From contig CAWAEC010000005.1 in the NCBI GenBank assembly GCA_963781155.1, positions 124,001 to 188,000 on the forward strand: a DNA stretch of 64,000 bases, given 5' to 3'. Source of the stretch: PALSA-693 sp963781155 (GTDB lineage: Bacteria > Actinomycetota > Acidimicrobiia > Acidimicrobiales > Palsa-688). The position numbers were made by a program, and so were the translations under genes. This document shows positions 20,201 to 28,378 of this stretch, one piece after another. The notes beneath the pieces were generated by a model that was given only the letters and a program-made list of their open reading frames with translations, was not told the DNA's origin and did no database searches. Position 1 is the first letter of the stretch, and each line of letters begins with the position of its first letter.

Positions 20201-21493
20201 TTAAGAGTTCGGCACCAGGGTCCCGCAGATGGGCTTGCCGTTGGCGGGTACCGGGACGAACTTGCTCCCTTGGAGCTGAACCTGCCAGCCGCACAACGTC
20301 TGCGGCGCCTTGCCAAACTCGGCGAGCGTGAGGTTGGCCGGTTGGAGCAGCCCATTAGCGTCGTAGTCGGTGACGGTGTGCAGGTTGTTGATGAACGAGG
20401 TTCGGGTGGGATTCTTTCCGGCCAGGGACAGGCCTTTGATCATAAGGTCGGTCGACGACCACCCTTCGTACCAGTCAAAGCCGGGAACCCCGGTGTAATG
20501 GGCGTACTGGGACAGGGCTGACTGGAAGGCCTGGGTGGCCGCGGTGTGCAGTTCGACGGGGGCGCCGACGGTACTGAAATAGGTGCCGTTGGCGGCGGCG
20601 ACAGCCGAGGTGTCGTCCAGCAATGCCTGCCCGTAGCCGGTCGCGGACAAGGCCACCTTCAGGTTGACGCCCGCCTGCTTGGCCGCAGTGAGAATGGCGA
20701 AGTTGGTGTTGTCATCCAACGGCATGTAGGCACCGTCCACGCCGGCGCTGTGCATGCTCAGCGCTATCGGGGTGACGTTCACTGACCCGAACGGGATGGC
20801 CGTATTCAAGTAGCCGTTCTGAAGGCCGACCGACTCGGCGGCGACGACGAAGCCCTTGGCCGCAGCCGTCGACGACGGCGAGTCCCCGTAACCGAAGGAG
20901 CTGACCTTCGTCACTCCCTGTTGCTTCATGAACAAGGGCTCGGCGTTGTAGGCAGGGTAACTGGGATCGACCGGACCGGAGATAGAGAACATGTTGGTGT
21001 TCGGTTGCGTGCCCCACTCGGGGCCGTCGTAGCCGCCGCCGGTGACCGGTACGCCAGCCTGTTGAAGAGCCTTGTACCCGCCGAAAAGAAACGGCGTCTC
21101 ACCCATGACGCCGAAGACGCCCTTGGCGATGAGTTGCTGGGCAGCGGCCAGGTCCCCGGTCGTGCTGGACGCGTCGTCCTCGACGATCAGGTTGATCTGC
21201 CGGCCGTCGATGCCGCCCTCGGCGTTCTGTTTGGCGATGCGCGCCTTGGCCGACGGCACGATTCCCGTGTACTCCGGCGCCGCCGAGCCGGTCAACGAGG
21301 TGATCAACCCCAGGGTAATGGTCGTCGAGGTGATCCCCGGAGCGCTGGAGGTCAGACCGGAGCTGGCGGAGCCCGAGCTGGTCCCCGCCGGCGCCGTAGT
21401 AGCACTCGAGCTGCCTTTGCTAGAACTCCCGCACGCCGCCACGGCCAGTCCAGCCAATGAGGCCAGAGCTGCCGTTCGCATAAATCCTCGCAT
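20201..21493 (-). CDS. ABC transporter substrate-binding lipoprotein, branched-chain amino acid type
   Basis: 430 residues. The ATG at 21493 is chosen because GGGGGAG lies at the right distance upstream. A signal peptide ends in the lipobox LAVAACGSS, so the mature protein is lipid-anchored. A Ser/Gly/Thr linker (about 30 residues) leads to a periplasmic-binding type 1 domain beginning ITLGLITSLTGSAAPEYTG, typical of LivK-like proteins. No permease or ATPase genes lie next to it in the window, so it is an orphan binding protein or works with a transporter elsewhere. Confidence 0.85.
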   Translation of the reverse strand: MRGFMRTAALASLAGLAVAACGSSSKGSSSATTAPAGTSSGSASSGLTSSAPGITSTTITLGLITSLTGSAAPEYTGIVPSAKARIAKQNAEGGIDGRQINLIVEDDASSTTGDLAAAQQLIAKGVFGVMGETPFLFGGYKALQQAGVPVTGGGYDGPEWGTQPNTNMFSISGPVDPSYPAYNAEPLFMKQQGVTKVSSFGYGDSPSSTAAAKGFVVAAESVGLQNGYLNTAIPFGSVNVTPIALSMHSAGVDGAYMPLDDNTNFAILTAAKQAGVNLKVALSATGYGQALLDDTSAVAAANGTYFSTVGAPVELHTAATQAFQSALSQYAHYTGVPGFDWYEGWSSTDLMIKGLSLAGKNPTRTSFINNLHTVTDYDANGLLQPANLTLAEFGKAPQTLCGWQVQLQGSKFVPVPANGKPICGTLVPNS

Positions 21494-21552
21494 GGTCACT
21501 CCCCCATCAAAGTGCGCCTACCGCTGAACGGCCGGTCACCCTAGGGGAGTCA

Positions 21553-21729
21553 ATGTCGCCGGGCAAGTCGGGGAACATTCGGCTGTCGATCAACTTGCAA
21601 GGGCCAATAGCGGACGCTGTCGAGCAGCACGATCTGCCGCTAGCAAGCCCGAGGCTGGTCGACGAGCAACGCGGCCTCCTCGTGGACCGGGCCGGGGAAC
21701 CTTTCTCGACAGCCTTATCGGACTACTGA
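21553..21729 (+). CDS. Possible small protein of 58 residues
   Basis: An ATG at 21553 preceded by AGGGGAG opens a 58-codon frame ending TGA at 21727-21729. It encodes MSPGKSGNIRLSINLQGPIA, then VDEQRGLLVDRAGEPFSTAL. The ribosome site is close to the start. The composition is protein-like, but no family was recognised. It is divergent from the lipoprotein. Confidence 0.3.
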   Translation: MSPGKSGNIRLSINLQGPIADAVEQHDLPLASPRLVDEQRGLLVDRAGEPFSTALSDY

Positions 21730-22086
21730 GCGGGCTCGTTGGAGAACTCCGAACAGGTGTTTCCGGTCCACACGAAATCGCTGCTCATCCAGGTGTCCGA
21801 TTTCTTGCGGTCTGCCCTCTGATGCGGAAGCGTACAACACCCGCAGGCAGAAACCTAACGGGGCTCCGCCCCAGCCCGACGAGTCTGTGTGGTGGTGATG
21901 CTCACGTCGGTGGGATTCGAGGTGGGGTTGGGGCAGACCCCGGGTAGAAGCCGGGCCGGTGGCGGGTTGGGCGATGCGATCGTGGGCTCCGGTCGAGCCT
22001 AGATTCAGGATCCAAGGGTGTCCCGCGTTTTGAACCGCCCAAAGCGGTTGGTGGCCGCGGAGGGCCTGTGTCGACCGGAGCCTGAT
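21730..22086. other. Intergenic stretch
   Basis: About 360 bases with no convincing frame. It contains a GC-rich hairpin-like GGGGCTCCGCCCC near 21859 and ends at a degraded gene fragment. Confidence 0.4.
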
Positions 22087-22455
22087 ATGACGCTACCTCG
22101 CAGCGCTGCCGATGTCCTCGCCGGGCATGTCACCTTGAAGGTGGAGTGCATCGACCGGATGTATCTCAACGTGTACCAGCCCAGGCTGCAGCACGTGGAA
22201 GCGGTGGTGTAGTTTCTGCGGTCTCATCGTGGTCATCCGGTCGCTTCGTCGGCGTTGTTGGAGCCGATCGGCCGGGCCCTCATCGCCAACCTCTACCGTT
22301 TCGCGGCGCAGCATCACGTGCCGGTGGTCGATTTCGCCAAGCGACAGCGCAAGGACGATCTCGCTGAGGAGTTCCTGGCCGAGTTCGACCGCCGGGAGGG
22401 CGAGCTGTTCGTCGGGCGGGATCAGGAAAAGGCTCCGGTGTTCCGCACCGAGTAG
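22087..22455 (+). pseudogene. N-terminal fragment of a conserved actinobacterial protein with an in-frame stop
   Basis: Reading from ATG 22087 gives SAADVLAGHVTLKVECIDRM, then YLNVYQPRLQHVEAVV, an in-frame TAG at 22210, and continues in the same frame as FLRSHRGHPVASSALLEPIG to VGRDQEKAPVFRTE and a final stop at 22455. From memory the motifs VECIDRMYLNVY and the QRKDD region mark the N-terminus of a widespread, much longer protein of unknown function in Actinobacteria. Only about 120 codons remain, so this is a truncated, nonsense-mutated remnant. Confidence 0.6.
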
Positions 22456-22547
22456 CGTCATAGTGCGCTGACGAGGGCCAGCTGCCCGGCGGCCCTCACA
22501 AACTGCCCGATTCGCACGCACGCATGGAACGCCGCGTCGGCAGCCTC

Positions 22548-23192
22548 CTACGTTGTTGAGAGCTCGGCGTCGGATTGGAGGCTCAGACGCCGGCGCACGG
22601 CTCGGTGGGCGATGTCGAGCGCCGTGGTGTCGTCGCTCATGACAAAGTTGGCGTTGGCCGCCAGGATGATGCCGTTAAGGTCGAAGACGAGGAGCGTGAG
22701 GTCCTCGTCGGCCGGGATCTGCCCCAATTCCTGCGCTCGCTGAGCGAAGGCGAAGATCAACCCGACGAAACGCTGCTGGAAAAGACCTATCCGCTCCTTC
22801 ACCGGGCCCGGTCGTGTGCCCATCTCGAGGATGGCCGAGGCAAAGAAGCAGCCACCCGGGAAGGTGTGGCGGCGGAGGTGCTCAAAGAAGAGGTCGCAGA
22901 CGGCCACGAGGTGCGGGAGCCCCTCGCCGGCAACCGCTAACGCAGGCTCGATGACCTCCAGGCCGAAGATACGCTCAGCCTCGTCGATGGTGGCAAGTTG
23001 AAGGCCCTGCTTCGACCCGAAATGCGCATACAGCCCGCTCTTCGACATGTCGAGCGCCTTGGCGAGGCCCCCGATGCTGAGACCCTCGAGGCCTTCCACC
23101 GTGGCCAGCGACACCGCCTCGTGCAGTATCGCCTTGCGGGTCCGTAGCCCGTCCTCACGCGCCTTCCGGGTCTGGACTCTGTCAGATTCCAC
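22548..23192 (-). CDS. TetR family transcriptional regulator
   Basis: The GTG at 23192 is preferred because AAGGAG lies six bases upstream; the frame reads further back but without a site. This gives 214 residues. The HTH is clear: GLRTRKAILHEAVSLA, then IGGLAKALDMSKSGLYAHFG at about residues 39-58. The C-terminal ligand domain resembles TetR members with a conserved FPGGCFF region. A 10+10 perfect inverted repeat lies just upstream, between this gene and the divergent 23258 gene, so it very probably represses both. Confidence 0.9.
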   Translation of the reverse strand: MESDRVQTRKAREDGLRTRKAILHEAVSLATVEGLEGLSIGGLAKALDMSKSGLYAHFGSKQGLQLATIDEAERIFGLEVIEPALAVAGEGLPHLVAVCDLFFEHLRRHTFPGGCFFASAILEMGTRPGPVKERIGLFQQRFVGLIFAFAQRAQELGQIPADEDLTLLVFDLNGIILAANANFVMSDDTTALDIAHRAVRRRLSLQSDAELSTT

Positions 23193-23220
23193 GCGCAACT
23201 CCTTGACATCTAGCACGACC

Positions 23221-23247
23221 GTTCGTACTATTCAGTCTAGTACGAAC
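23221..23247. promoter_or_regulatory. TetR operator palindrome
   Basis: GTTCGTACTA (23221-23230) and its exact reverse complement TAGTACGAAC (23238-23247), separated by 7 bases. It lies between the divergent TetR and 23258 genes, 11 bases before the ATG at 23258, where binding would block that gene. Confidence 0.8.
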
Positions 23248-23257
23248 AGGTGATCGT

Positions 23258-23977
23258 ATGAAGACAGCAGCACAGTGCGCCCAGGCCCTCGAAGACCGGC
23301 CCGTCCTGCCTCGAGGAGACTGTGAGCGAGTCTCCGGGTACGGGGTGATGGGACTCCCATTCGCATCGGGCCACGTCCTGGGACTGCGCCGGTGGACGGC
23401 GTCATCAGTGGGCGACCGATTCACATCGATCTGGCACAGGAACCCATCCGGGGCCTGGACGTTCTACGAATCAACTTCCTCCGAGGTGGCATGCACGCGT
23501 TACTTCGGGGCAGATGTGGAGCGGGTGCAGGAAGGGCCGATCGACATTGAATGGGAAGCATCCAATCGCCTCCGCGTACGCACTGCCGATGGGGCGGTCA
23601 ATTGGCACATCACTACGGGGGCAACCACCTCGACCCGGATGATGAGCGCAATAGGCTCGACGGTCTCACTGACTGCTTGGCGGTCAGGGCCGGTGCTCAA
23701 AGCCATGGGAGTGATCGCGGGACGAGTGCTCGGCGTCGGGAAAGTACAGCTCACTGGCACCACATCAAACCGTCAGCACTTCGATGCGAACCCTCTGCGC
23801 ATCTGGTACGTCAGTGAGAGCCATGCTGTCGTCGAGGGTGAGGATCTGGGACCGATAGGTCCCCTAGACAAACAGGCTCATATGGCCGGCTTCTACTTTC
23901 CACAACGCGGAGTTCTCGCCGTGGGGCGTGTGTTCATCAGCCCGCTCAAGCCGAGCGATCCCCGGCTGCCGCAATAA
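23258..23977 (+). CDS. Conserved hypothetical protein controlled by adjacent TetR
   Basis: A 239-residue soluble protein starting MKTAAQCAQALEDRPVLPRG. Visible motifs are YGVMGLPFASGHVLGLRRWT, SIWHRNPSGAWTFYESTSSE and FYFPQRGVLAVGRVFI. No signal peptide or membrane helix is seen. From memory, proteins like this occur in mycobacteria and related actinobacteria next to TetR genes, with no assigned function. The strong operator directly before the start implies it is the main target of that TetR. Gene order suggests a role in response to a small hydrophobic compound; that is inference. Confidence 0.75.
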   Translation: MKTAAQCAQALEDRPVLPRGDCERVSGYGVMGLPFASGHVLGLRRWTASSVGDRFTSIWHRNPSGAWTFYESTSSEVACTRYFGADVERVQEGPIDIEWEASNRLRVRTADGAVNWHITTGATTSTRMMSAIGSTVSLTAWRSGPVLKAMGVIAGRVLGVGKVQLTGTTSNRQHFDANPLRIWYVSESHAVVEGEDLGPIGPLDKQAHMAGFYFPQRGVLAVGRVFISPLKPSDPRLPQ

Positions 23978-24365
23978 GCATCGCTCGCTGATCCGGTTTT
24001 CATCAAGAACTCGAGATTGCCGGATTTGGGAGCCCGCCGCTCGGCGGTCGAGAAACCGTCAACCGACCGGTATCGATCCCAATGCGACAGAAGAAACCAT
24101 TTCGAGCGGGCTTGTTACCGGGGCGACGGCAGGGACGATGCGTCCACCGGGATCTGCCCGCTCGCCGACAACGGCGACCGGCGCCCGTTTCCTCTCCGAG
24201 AGTGGCGCACCGGAAGGAGGGGCCGGCCCGCACAGTCCGTACGGTTGCGTCCTTTGCCGGCTTCTACTGCAAACCGGCGTGGTGCAGCGCGGCGTACGAG
24301 CGCCTCATGCCGATCGCTGGTAAGCTGACCCCGTTGGTCCAGGCATTGGACGAGGGGGTTACGTG
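23978..24365. other. Intergenic stretch
   Basis: About 390 bases between the TetR target and the DUF3303-like gene. Several short frames exist on both strands, but none has a start with a ribosome site or a recognisable motif. Confidence 0.4.
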
Positions 24366-24655
24366 ATGCTTCTGGGTTGCAGTTATCGGTTCCGTTCCGG
24401 TTTCGACCAGGGTGCTGGCCTGAAGCGCTTTCAAGCTTGGACTCCACCGGAGGGCTTCACCTTCCAGGGCCACTGGGCGCGCGCCGACGGGATGGGGGGA
24501 TGTTCGTCGCGGAGGCAGACAGCGCTGCTGCCGCATTCGAGGCGACCTCCGCCTTCGGCGACCTTATCGAGTTCGAGCTCGTGCCGATTCTGGACATCAT
24601 GGAGTCAGTGCCGATATCGGTCAAGAACTTGGCCTGGATCGACTCCCTCGGCTGA
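24366..24655 (+). pseudogene. DUF3303-like small protein, frameshifted at a G run
   Basis: The first half, from ATG 24366, reads LLGCSYRFRSGFDQGAGLKR with PEGFTFQGHWARADGMGG. The second half, in the next frame, reads MFVAEADSAAAAFEATSAFG, LIEFELVPILDIMESVPI and NLAWIDSLG. The halves join at a run of six G at 24494-24499. The repaired protein (about 96 residues) resembles the DUF3303 family of small dimeric alpha-beta proteins. A single G-run indel is exactly where slippage or sequencing error is expected. Confidence 0.6.
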
Positions 24656-24903
24656 CTGACCCGAGTAGCCCTAGGCTCCGGCCCTGACCGTGTCGCAGCG
24701 ACAAGCGGGCGGGGGGGGATTCGCCAGGGTTGAACCACTGCGTTCAACTCGGCGTGTCGACGCCATGGCAGCAGGAAATTCGGGAAACGTCGATCTGCGG
24801 GTCGTCCGCGACCACGTCGTCCTCTCTCGCCAAGGCGCGGGTGAGATATTCGGGCGCGCTTGCGAGAGGAAGCAGTGGTGGTCGGCGCCGGCCACGACCG
24901 CGA

Positions 24904-26359
24904 TTAGATCGCAGCGAACTGTCTCTCCGTGATGTGTTCTCTGTGTTGTGGTGATCGCCCAGAGATCGTGTGCGACGGGAAACTCACCAGGACCGACAGG
25001 CCGCCACCGGGCAGCGGATCGGCCGTGATGGAGGCGCCATGTGCAGAGGCGATGGCGCGGACGATGGAGAGACCCAGGCCGTGGCCGTTCTTGTGGACCG
25101 CCCGACGCGGATCAAGCCGCTGGAACGGTTGGAACAGGCGTTCAACGTCGGGAAGGAATTACCGGCCCCGTGTTGGCCACGGACAAGAAGGCCCGGTCTT
25201 CTGTCGCGCCAGTCGTGATCTCCATGACGCCTCCGACGATGTTGTGGCGTACGGCATTGGTGAGCAGGTTGACGACGAGCCGCTCGACCAGCAGGGGGTC
25301 TCCGTCGAATGGCGCCGGTTCCGTCGCTTCATGGACGTGGATCTCGAGTCGTCTGATCTCGGATTGGAGACCAGCAAGGGTCTCTTCCACCATGGGAGCG
25401 AGGTCGATCGGATCGCGTTCACTCAAACCACCTTCGCTGCTGGCGAGGGTGAGCAGGGCATCGATGAGATGCGCTTGTTCGCCGTTGGAGGCAAGCACCT
25501 CTTCTGCGGTGGAGCGCCATTGGGCGTTGCTCGTGTCCGGATCGTCGAGCGCAACCTGGAGGAGATTGCGCTCGGCCGTGAGCGGGGTGCGCAGTTCGTG
25601 GGAGGCGTTGGCAACGAAATGTCGTTGGGCGTCAAAGGCACCTTCCAGTCGGGCGAACAGACCATCGAGGGTGTCCCCGAGTTCTTTGAGTTCGTCCTGC
25701 GGGCCGTCCAGGGCCAGGCGTTCGTGAAGGCTGGTCGAGGAGATCCTCCGGGCAGTTCGTGTGATAGTACGGATGGGTCGCAGCATTTTGCCGGCGATGA
25801 GCCAGCCGGCGAGGAGGGCGAGGACGGCGACGATCCCGAGCGCGATAGCCGAGTTGACCAGCAGTTCGTGCGAATCGGTGGCGCGCTGTGCGGCTTGGAT
25901 GGAGCCTGCTTGGGCCAGTTGGTGCACCGCTTGCGCCAGATGATTGGTGGCCTGGGCCAGCTGGTGCTGGTCCTGTTCCAAGCGGGATTCCAAGGTGGCG
26001 CCTGGCCCGGAGAGTTCGAACGGGTGATTGGTCGACGACAGCGGATCGACTCCTGCGGCCTGTCCGAGCAGATTCTGGAGATGGACCACTTGACTCTGGT
26101 CGTTTGCCACTGCCGCAAACGCCTTTGGCAGCGGAAGGTTCTGGAGATCCTGGACTGACGGCGTGCGGGGGATCTGGGGTAACGCTGGCTTCGTGAATGC
26201 TGTCGCTCGCTCGAAGAGGAGGTAGGTGACGACAACTAACCCGGCACCGGAGATGAGGAATAGCCCACCACAGAGTGCGGTGAGGCGGATCCGGGCGGTT
26301 CGCCATGGCATGTGCAGCCAGGCGGGCCGTCTGACCTTACGACGGGAGATGGCCATCAT
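24904..26359 (-). pseudogene. Sensor histidine kinase, frameshifted in the ATPase domain
   Basis: The ATG at 26359 overlaps the response regulator stop. The protein has a TM helix at about residues 20-42, an extracytoplasmic Gln-rich sensor region, a second TM (LGIVAVLALLAGWLIAGKML), a HAMP domain, and the H box FVANASHELRTPLTAERNLL. The N box LLTNAVRHN and VANTGP (G1-like) follow. Near 25155 the frame changes; the continuation reads VERLFQPFQRLD and NGHGLGLSIVRAIASAHG (G2) and ends at 24904. Restored, it would be about 485 residues. With the shift, the kinase loses its G2 box and is probably inactive. Confidence 0.85.
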
Positions 26360-27018
26360 GGTCCTCCGATGCGGTAGCCGCTGTCGCGGACGGTCTCGAT
26401 GATCGACGGTTCTCCAAGCTTGGCCCGTAACCGATTGACGGTTGCTTTCACGGTCGTCGTGAACGGGTCGGTGGCTGTGTCCCATACCCGTTCGAGCAAC
26501 TCCTCTGCCGAAACCGGTTTGCCCTGGGCGACAAGCAAGCACTCCAGGACCGCAAACTCCTTGGGTCGCAGGCCAAGCGTTCTCCCGGCTCGGGTGGCCA
26601 CCCGCTTGACCGGGTCAAGTTGCACATCACCAAAGCCCAAACGGCCGGTCTGGGGAGCGCCCGGTCGTCGGCCCAGCGCTTGGACGCGGGCCACCATCTC
26701 GGAGAAGTCGAACGGCTTGGGTAGGTAGTCGTCGGCGCCCAGCCCGAGGCCCTCGACGCGGTCCTTCACGGAGCCGGCGGCGGTGAGCATGAGGACCCGA
26801 CTCTCGGAGCGTTGGGCCACGATGCTGCGGCAGACGTCGTCTCCGTGGGTGCCGGGGAGGTCTCGGTCCAGGATCACGACGTCGTAGCGGCAATCGTCCA
26901 GCTGGACGAGCGCGTCGTCGCCATCGAGGGCGACGTCCACGGTCATCCCGTAGCGGCGCAGCCCGGCTGCGACCGACCGGGCCAGGCGTTCATGGTCTTC
27001 TGCTACCAGCACCCTCAT
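26356..27018 (-). CDS. OmpR family response regulator
   Basis: A 220-residue regulator. The receiver domain has the acidic pair ED at residues 7-8, the phosphoacceptor in VVILDRDLPG, the Thr in LMLTAAG and the Lys in YLPKPFD. The C-terminal winged helix has RPKEFAVLECLLVAQGKPVS, VKATVNRLRAKLG and VRDSGYRIG. The kinase gene follows with an ATGA-type overlap. A 40-bp palindrome lies 95 bases upstream of the start, and the divergent efflux operon begins beyond it, so this regulator probably controls both. Confidence 0.92.
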   Translation of the reverse strand: MRVLVAEDHERLARSVAAGLRRYGMTVDVALDGDDALVQLDDCRYDVVILDRDLPGTHGDDVCRSIVAQRSESRVLMLTAAGSVKDRVEGLGLGADDYLPKPFDFSEMVARVQALGRRPGAPQTGRLGFGDVQLDPVKRVATRAGRTLGLRPKEFAVLECLLVAQGKPVSAEELLERVWDTATDPFTTTVKATVNRLRAKLGEPSIIETVRDSGYRIGGP

Positions 27019-27112
27019 CGTTACTCCTGTTCACAAGCCTGGCACCGAGCAGGACCGGCTGGGTGGCGACCTGGCGGAACGAAGCTCGGTTAGGCACAGA
27101 TTCGCAGGTCGC

Positions 27113-27152
27113 AGGTCACACGCCGGTCACACGTGTGACCTGCGTGTGACCT
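27113..27152. promoter_or_regulatory. 40-bp palindrome with four GGTCACA half-sites
   Basis: The left 19 bases (27113-27131) and right 19 bases (27134-27152) are reverse complements with one mismatch around a CG centre. Each arm holds two copies of GGTCACA/TGTGACC. The site lies between the response regulator gene and the divergent efflux operon. Multiple direct and inverted half-sites of this sort are typical binding sites for OmpR-type regulators. Confidence 0.7.
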
Positions 27153-27174
27153 TCCATTTCGTACAACTGTCCCG

Positions 27175-27357
27175 ATGCCAGACGACGAAGCGTCCACTGC
27201 GATCAGTGATAACCCAACGAGGCGGGTCCAGCGTCTTATCCCCGCCGCGAGCCTGGGGAAAAGCAACGGACGTGGCCACGACGGCGGGAGCACCACGACC
27301 ACGCTGCCCAACGGCAACCCGACCAAGCTGCGAGACGAGTGGGAGCGTGCACTTTGA
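27175..27357 (+). pseudogene. Remnant of a third CMR-motif lipoprotein
   Basis: A short frame reads IPAASLGKSNGRGHDGG, then STTTTLPNGNPTKLRDEW and stops. The neighbouring intact paralog has VASLGKVSGNAPQG, TTTTVPAGSPAQLLDGWASC at the same place. So this is the middle of a decayed paralog without its signal peptide or cysteine motifs. Nothing recognisable remains from 27358 to the next start at 27567. Confidence 0.5.
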
Positions 27358-27566
27358 ACCCATCAACCCCGTGGTCCAGGGGACGCGAAGTTGTGCGCCC
27401 AAAAGGCGGGCGCCCATGTGCCCGAGGCAGGTCGCCCCGCGCGCCGGAGGTGTGATCCAGATGAACGGCGGGCATCCCCTGTAGACCGCCGACACGGGCG
27501 CAAATGGCTGACCCCGCCACAGGTGGGACGCCGCCCGAAACGGTTTCGATATTTGAGGACAAACAC

Positions 27567-28333
27567 ATGAGAGACACCAAGGATTCGTCCGACGGCGCAC
27601 GCGGCTCGATCCAGCCCGCGGAACGGCTGCGAGCCGAGAGATTCCGCTGCCGGACATGGGGCGGACTCGCTGTGATTGCCGCCGCTGCCATCGGGGTAGC
27701 CGCGTGCGGCGGTGGCTCCTCGCACTCACCGCGCGTGGCCAGCCTGGGGACGAGCACCACCGCCGGGGACGGCCGTGGCGGCGCGAGTCCGACAACCGCG
27801 CCCAAGGGCGGCAACGCGACCCATCTGATGGACGAATGGGCCTCCTGCATGCGGGCAAACGGCGATCCCAATCAGACCGACCCGACGATCGACCAGTACG
27901 GGGTGATCAACATCACGATGCCGTCAGGTGTCGCTGAGGAGATCTCCTCCGAGGCCCATGGGACCGCCGGCCCGTGCAGCCAGTACGAACTTGCGGCTGA
28001 AAATGCCTTGCGGGCCGCCAACCCCGTTGCCCCACCGCCGACCCAGGCGCAGCTGGTGCAGTACGTCGACTGCATGCGGACCCACGGGGTGCCCAACTAC
28101 CCCAACTCCGGGCCCAATGGCGAGACCGATTTCAACGGCACCGGCATCGCCCCAACAGCCCGTCTTTCGAGAATGCCAACAAGATTTGCGGCAAGCAGAT
28201 CAATGCGCCGGCATGGTGGATCGCCGGCACCGGGCCACCGGGCGACGTTTCGGTGTCAAGCGGCGGAATCGGTGCCAATGGCCCCACTGAGGGCCTCCCT
28301 GCGCGGACGGGCGGCGATGGGGTTCCAAATTGA
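27567..28333 (+). pseudogene. Exported CMR-motif lipoprotein, frameshifted near its end
   Basis: The ATG at 27567 follows GAGGA. A signal segment ends in AIGVAACGGGSS (lipobox). The body has the repeated motif MDEWASCMRANGDPNQTDP and the second YVDCMRTHGVPNYPNSG, each with a CMR core. At about 28155 the frame changes; the true continuation reads NSPSFENANKICGKQI and ends at 28333. Similar proteins with CMR(S/A)(H/N)G motifs are common exported proteins near ABC efflux systems in Actinobacteria. Function is unknown. It leads the efflux operon. Confidence 0.65.
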
Positions 28334-28378
28334 TCCGACGCGGGTCGGGCGAGGGGATCCGAGGAGGATCAAGTAACG

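Noticed and set aside
24690..24932. Plus-strand frame beyond the DUF3303-like gene
   Set aside because: It overlaps the restored 3' end of the histidine kinase on the opposite strand, which has a clear G2 box.
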